A DNA stretch of 5,198 nt from an uncultured Clostridia bacterium (GTDB lineage: Bacteria; Bacillota; Clostridia; UBA1381). Position 1 is the first letter of the stretch. The number at the start of each line of letters is the position of its first letter. The notes beneath the pieces are model-generated. The model was given only the letters and a program-made list of their open reading frames with translations. It was not told the origin of the DNA and made no database searches. A program made the translations under genes and the position numbers. Shown here in pieces: positions 3,233 through 5,198 of the stretch. The stretch lies in NCBI GenBank assembly GCA_905235885.1, contig CAJONM010000007.1, forward strand, positions 1 through 5,198. The letters run 5' to 3'.

Positions 3233-5198
3233 ATGGCAAGATACGATGTTACCGGTATGAGCTGTGCAGCTTGTAGCGCACATGTTCAGAAATCGGTATT
3301 AAAGGTCGATGGAGTTACGGATTGCACTGTAAATCTCCTTACAAATTCCATGGAGGTGACAGGTACGGCTGAGCCTTCCTGTGTTATTGATGCTGTTCGG
3401 AAAGCCGGATACGGCGCAAGTATAGCAGGCGGCGAGAAACGCTCCCACTCTGATATGATCTTAGATGATAAAGCTATCCTCATGCTTAAAAAACGGCTTA
3501 TATCATCTGTTGTATTTCTGTTTGCATTGATGTATATATCAATGGGGCACGAAATGCTCGGTCTGCCGTTACCTCATTTTTTTGACGGCAATCCTATCGC
3601 GCTTGCGCTTGCTCAAATGCTTCTTACAATAGCTGTTATGATAATTAATTCGGCATTTTTTGTAAACGGCTATAAGAGTCTTGTCCATTTTGCGCCGAAT
3701 ATGGATGCGCTTGTATCAATAGGCGCGGGCGTAGCATTTGTATACAGCACATATTCGCTCTTTGCCATGACCGCGTCGGATACGCCACATATATATGCAC
3801 ATGATCTCTATTTTGAATCGACAGCAATGATCCTGACGCTTATTACTGTTGGCAAGATGCTGGAAGCACGATCCAAAGGAAAAACAACAGATGCGATAAA
3901 AGGGCTGATGGATCTTTCGCCTGAAACCGCTATATTATATGAGAACGGTACGGAGAAAGAAATACCGATAGAAGATCTGAAAAAAGACGATATTTTCATT
4001 GTCCGTCCCGGCGGCAGAGTGCCTGTTGACGGAATAATTACCGAAGGCACGACCGCACTTGACGAATCGGCGTTAACGGGTGAGAGTATGGCGGTTGACA
4101 AGGCGGAGGGCGACAGCGTGAATGCGGCAACGATAAATCTGTCTGGATACATCAAATGCCGCGCGGTGCGCGTAGGCGAGGATACAACGCTATGGCAGAT
4201 AATACGGACTGTCAGCGAGGCGGCAGCAGGCAAAGCACCTGTTGCCAGAGTTGCGGACAAGGTGTCTGGAATATTTGTTCCGGCGGTGATTGCTATAGCA
4301 CTCATAACGACAATCATATGGCTTGCGGTGGGACAGCCCATATCATTTGCACTTGCAAGAGGCATATCCGTTCTTGTAATAAGCTGTCCATGCGCCCTGG
4401 GGCTTGCCACTCCCGTTGCTATCATGGTCGCAAGCGGGATCGGAGCCAAACACGGCATTTTATTTAAAACGGCAGAGGCAATAGAAAACACAGGAAAAAC
4501 GCAATTTGCGATATTTGATAAAACGGGTACTGTTACCGAGGGTAAACCGCGACTTACCGATCTTGTGCCAATTGATGGCTATGAAGAAAGCAAGCTTTTG
4601 GAGATCGCATATTCGCTTGAAATAAAGAGCGAGCATCCTATTTCCCGTGCCGTAAACGATTACGCGGCGGAAAAAGGCATAACGGCTCATCCTTCCGAGG
4701 GCTTTATTGTTTCGCCGGGAGGCGGAGTATCGGCTGTAATAGATGGATATGATGCGATAGGCGGCAATATGCGTTTTGTTTCGGACAAAACAGCGGTCTC
4801 TGAAACGGTCAAAAATATTGCTTCGGAGCTTGCCAATGACGGGAAAACGCCGCTTATATTTGCATATGACGGCAATGTGATCGGTGTCGCGGCAGTTGCC
4901 GACACAATAAAGCAAGACAGTAAAAGAGCGGTCGACGAGCTAAATGCTATGGGCATTGGCGTAGTCATGCTGACGGGAGATAATCAGAAAACGGCACAAG
5001 CCATAGGCACACAGGTCGGCATACACGAAATAATAGCACAAGTCCTGCCAAACGATAAGGCGCAGACGGTAAGAGATAATAAAAGTCGCGGCAAGGTCAT
5101 GATGGTGGGCGATGGAATAAATGACGCGCCGGCAATTACGGAAGCCGATACCGGCATAGCTATAGGCTCCGGTGCCGACATCGCCGCTGACGCGGCGG
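3233..5198 (+). CDS. copA: Cu(I)-exporting P1B-type ATPase CopA (3' end beyond window)
   Basis: The frame is open for 655 codons and runs off the window. The product pumps Cu(I) out across the cytoplasmic membrane using ATP. Residues 3-65 form one heavy-metal-associated domain with GMSCAAC (Cys11, Cys14). Membrane helices lie at about 89-106, 121-142, 157-175, 193-211, 347-366 and 372-396; the last holds the transport motif CPC (385-387, in SCPCALGLATP), which with the HMA domain favours Cu(I) over Zn/Cd. The actuator loop has TGES (282-285), the phosphorylation site is DKTGT with Asp429, the nucleotide domain has SEHP (466-469), and TGDN (581-584) and GDGINDAP (626-633) complete the P domain. 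The last two helices, with remaining Cu ligands, are missing, roughly 90-100 residues. One oddity: TGES is followed by MAV where Pro is usual at the second position (TGESxPV). No copper chaperone or csoR/copY gene is visible nearby. Confidence 0.96.
   Translation, partial: MARYDVTGMSCAACSAHVQKSVLKVDGVTDCTVNLLTNSMEVTGTAEPSCVIDAVRKAGYGASIAGGEKRSHSDMILDDKAILMLKKRLISSVVFLFALMYISMGHEMLGLPLPHFFDGNPIALALAQMLLTIAVMIINSAFFVNGYKSLVHFAPNMDALVSIGAGVAFVYSTYSLFAMTASDTPHIYAHDLYFESTAMILTLITVGKMLEARSKGKTTDAIKGLMDLSPETAILYENGTEKEIPIEDLKKDDIFIVRPGGRVPVDGIITEGTTALDESALTGESMAVDKAEGDSVNAATINLSGYIKCRAVRVGEDTTLWQIIRTVSEAAAGKAPVARVADKVSGIFVPAVIAIALITTIIWLAVGQPISFALARGISVLVISCPCALGLATPVAIMVASGIGAKHGILFKTAEAIENTGKTQFAIFDKTGTVTEGKPRLTDLVPIDGYEESKLLEIAYSLEIKSEHPISRAVNDYAAEKGITAHPSEGFIVSPGGGVSAVIDGYDAIGGNMRFVSDKTAVSETVKNIASELANDGKTPLIFAYDGNVIGVAAVADTIKQDSKRAVDELNAMGIGVVMLTGDNQKTAQAIGTQVGIHEIIAQVLPNDKAQTVRDNKSRGKVMMVGDGINDAPAITEADTGIAIGSGADIAADAA

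Noticed and set aside
3808..4968. Long minus-strand open frames opposite copA (for example 3808-4491 and 4460-4915)
   Set aside because: They are mirrors of the continuous CopA frame, with unnatural composition and no ribosome sites or known motifs.
3233..5198. Frameshift or internal stop in copA
   Set aside because: I translated the whole frame codon by codon; it is uninterrupted and every P-type ATPase motif appears in order, so the gene is only cut by the window edge.
1..5198. New defence, mobile or multi-gene system
   Set aside because: All genes fall into known families, with no integrase, transposase, toxin-antitoxin pair, direct repeat array or attachment-site duplication visible.

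Overview
The window looks like chromosome of an endospore-forming, low-to-moderate GC Bacillota. Clostridia is more likely than Bacilli, judging by the heavy use of ATA for Ile, the G-rich Shine-Dalgarno sites and the character of the proteins. That placement is inference; the spore genes only establish a spore-forming lineage. No tRNA, rRNA, CRISPR array, insertion sequence or phage gene was found, and no stretch over about 105 bases lacks a gene.

Layout. (1) 1-267, plus strand: the 3' end of thrS (threonyl-tRNA synthetase, anticodon-binding domain). (2) 315-965, plus: a YunB-type sporulation protein. A strong hairpin at 274-308 separates it from thrS, and the hairpin's right arm is the yunB Shine-Dalgarno sequence. 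(3) 967-992: a bidirectional terminator between convergent genes. (4) 1005-2252, minus: a membrane-anchored NodB-fold (polysaccharide deacetylase) protein. It lacks the metal-binding residues of the fold and ends in a Ser/Thr/Asn/Gln-rich tail of about 105 residues; it has a clear sigma-A-type promoter and a TTG start. (5) 2356-3162, plus, divergent from (4): a PdaA-type muramic-delta-lactam de-N-acetylase with its catalytic signature intact. (6) 3233 to the window end, plus: copA, a Cu(I)-exporting P1B-type ATPase with one N-terminal metal-binding domain. It is cut by the window edge before its last two membrane helices. Its promoter, TTGACA-17-TAAAAT with an extended -10, overlaps the pdaA stop codon.

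How the genes work together. yunB and pdaA are both sporulation genes: YunB in the mother-cell programme, PdaA in making the muramic delta-lactam of spore cortex that germination lytic enzymes recognise. The minus-strand NodB-like protein shares the pdaA fold and a divergent intergenic region, but appears to be a pseudoenzyme expressed by vegetative sigma. thrS is housekeeping, and copA is metal homeostasis under its own promoter. I see no evidence of a new multi-gene system. The observations most worth following are the degenerate NodB protein and the yunB hairpin, which could silence translation of thrS read-through RNA while leaving a transcript started inside the hairpin translatable.
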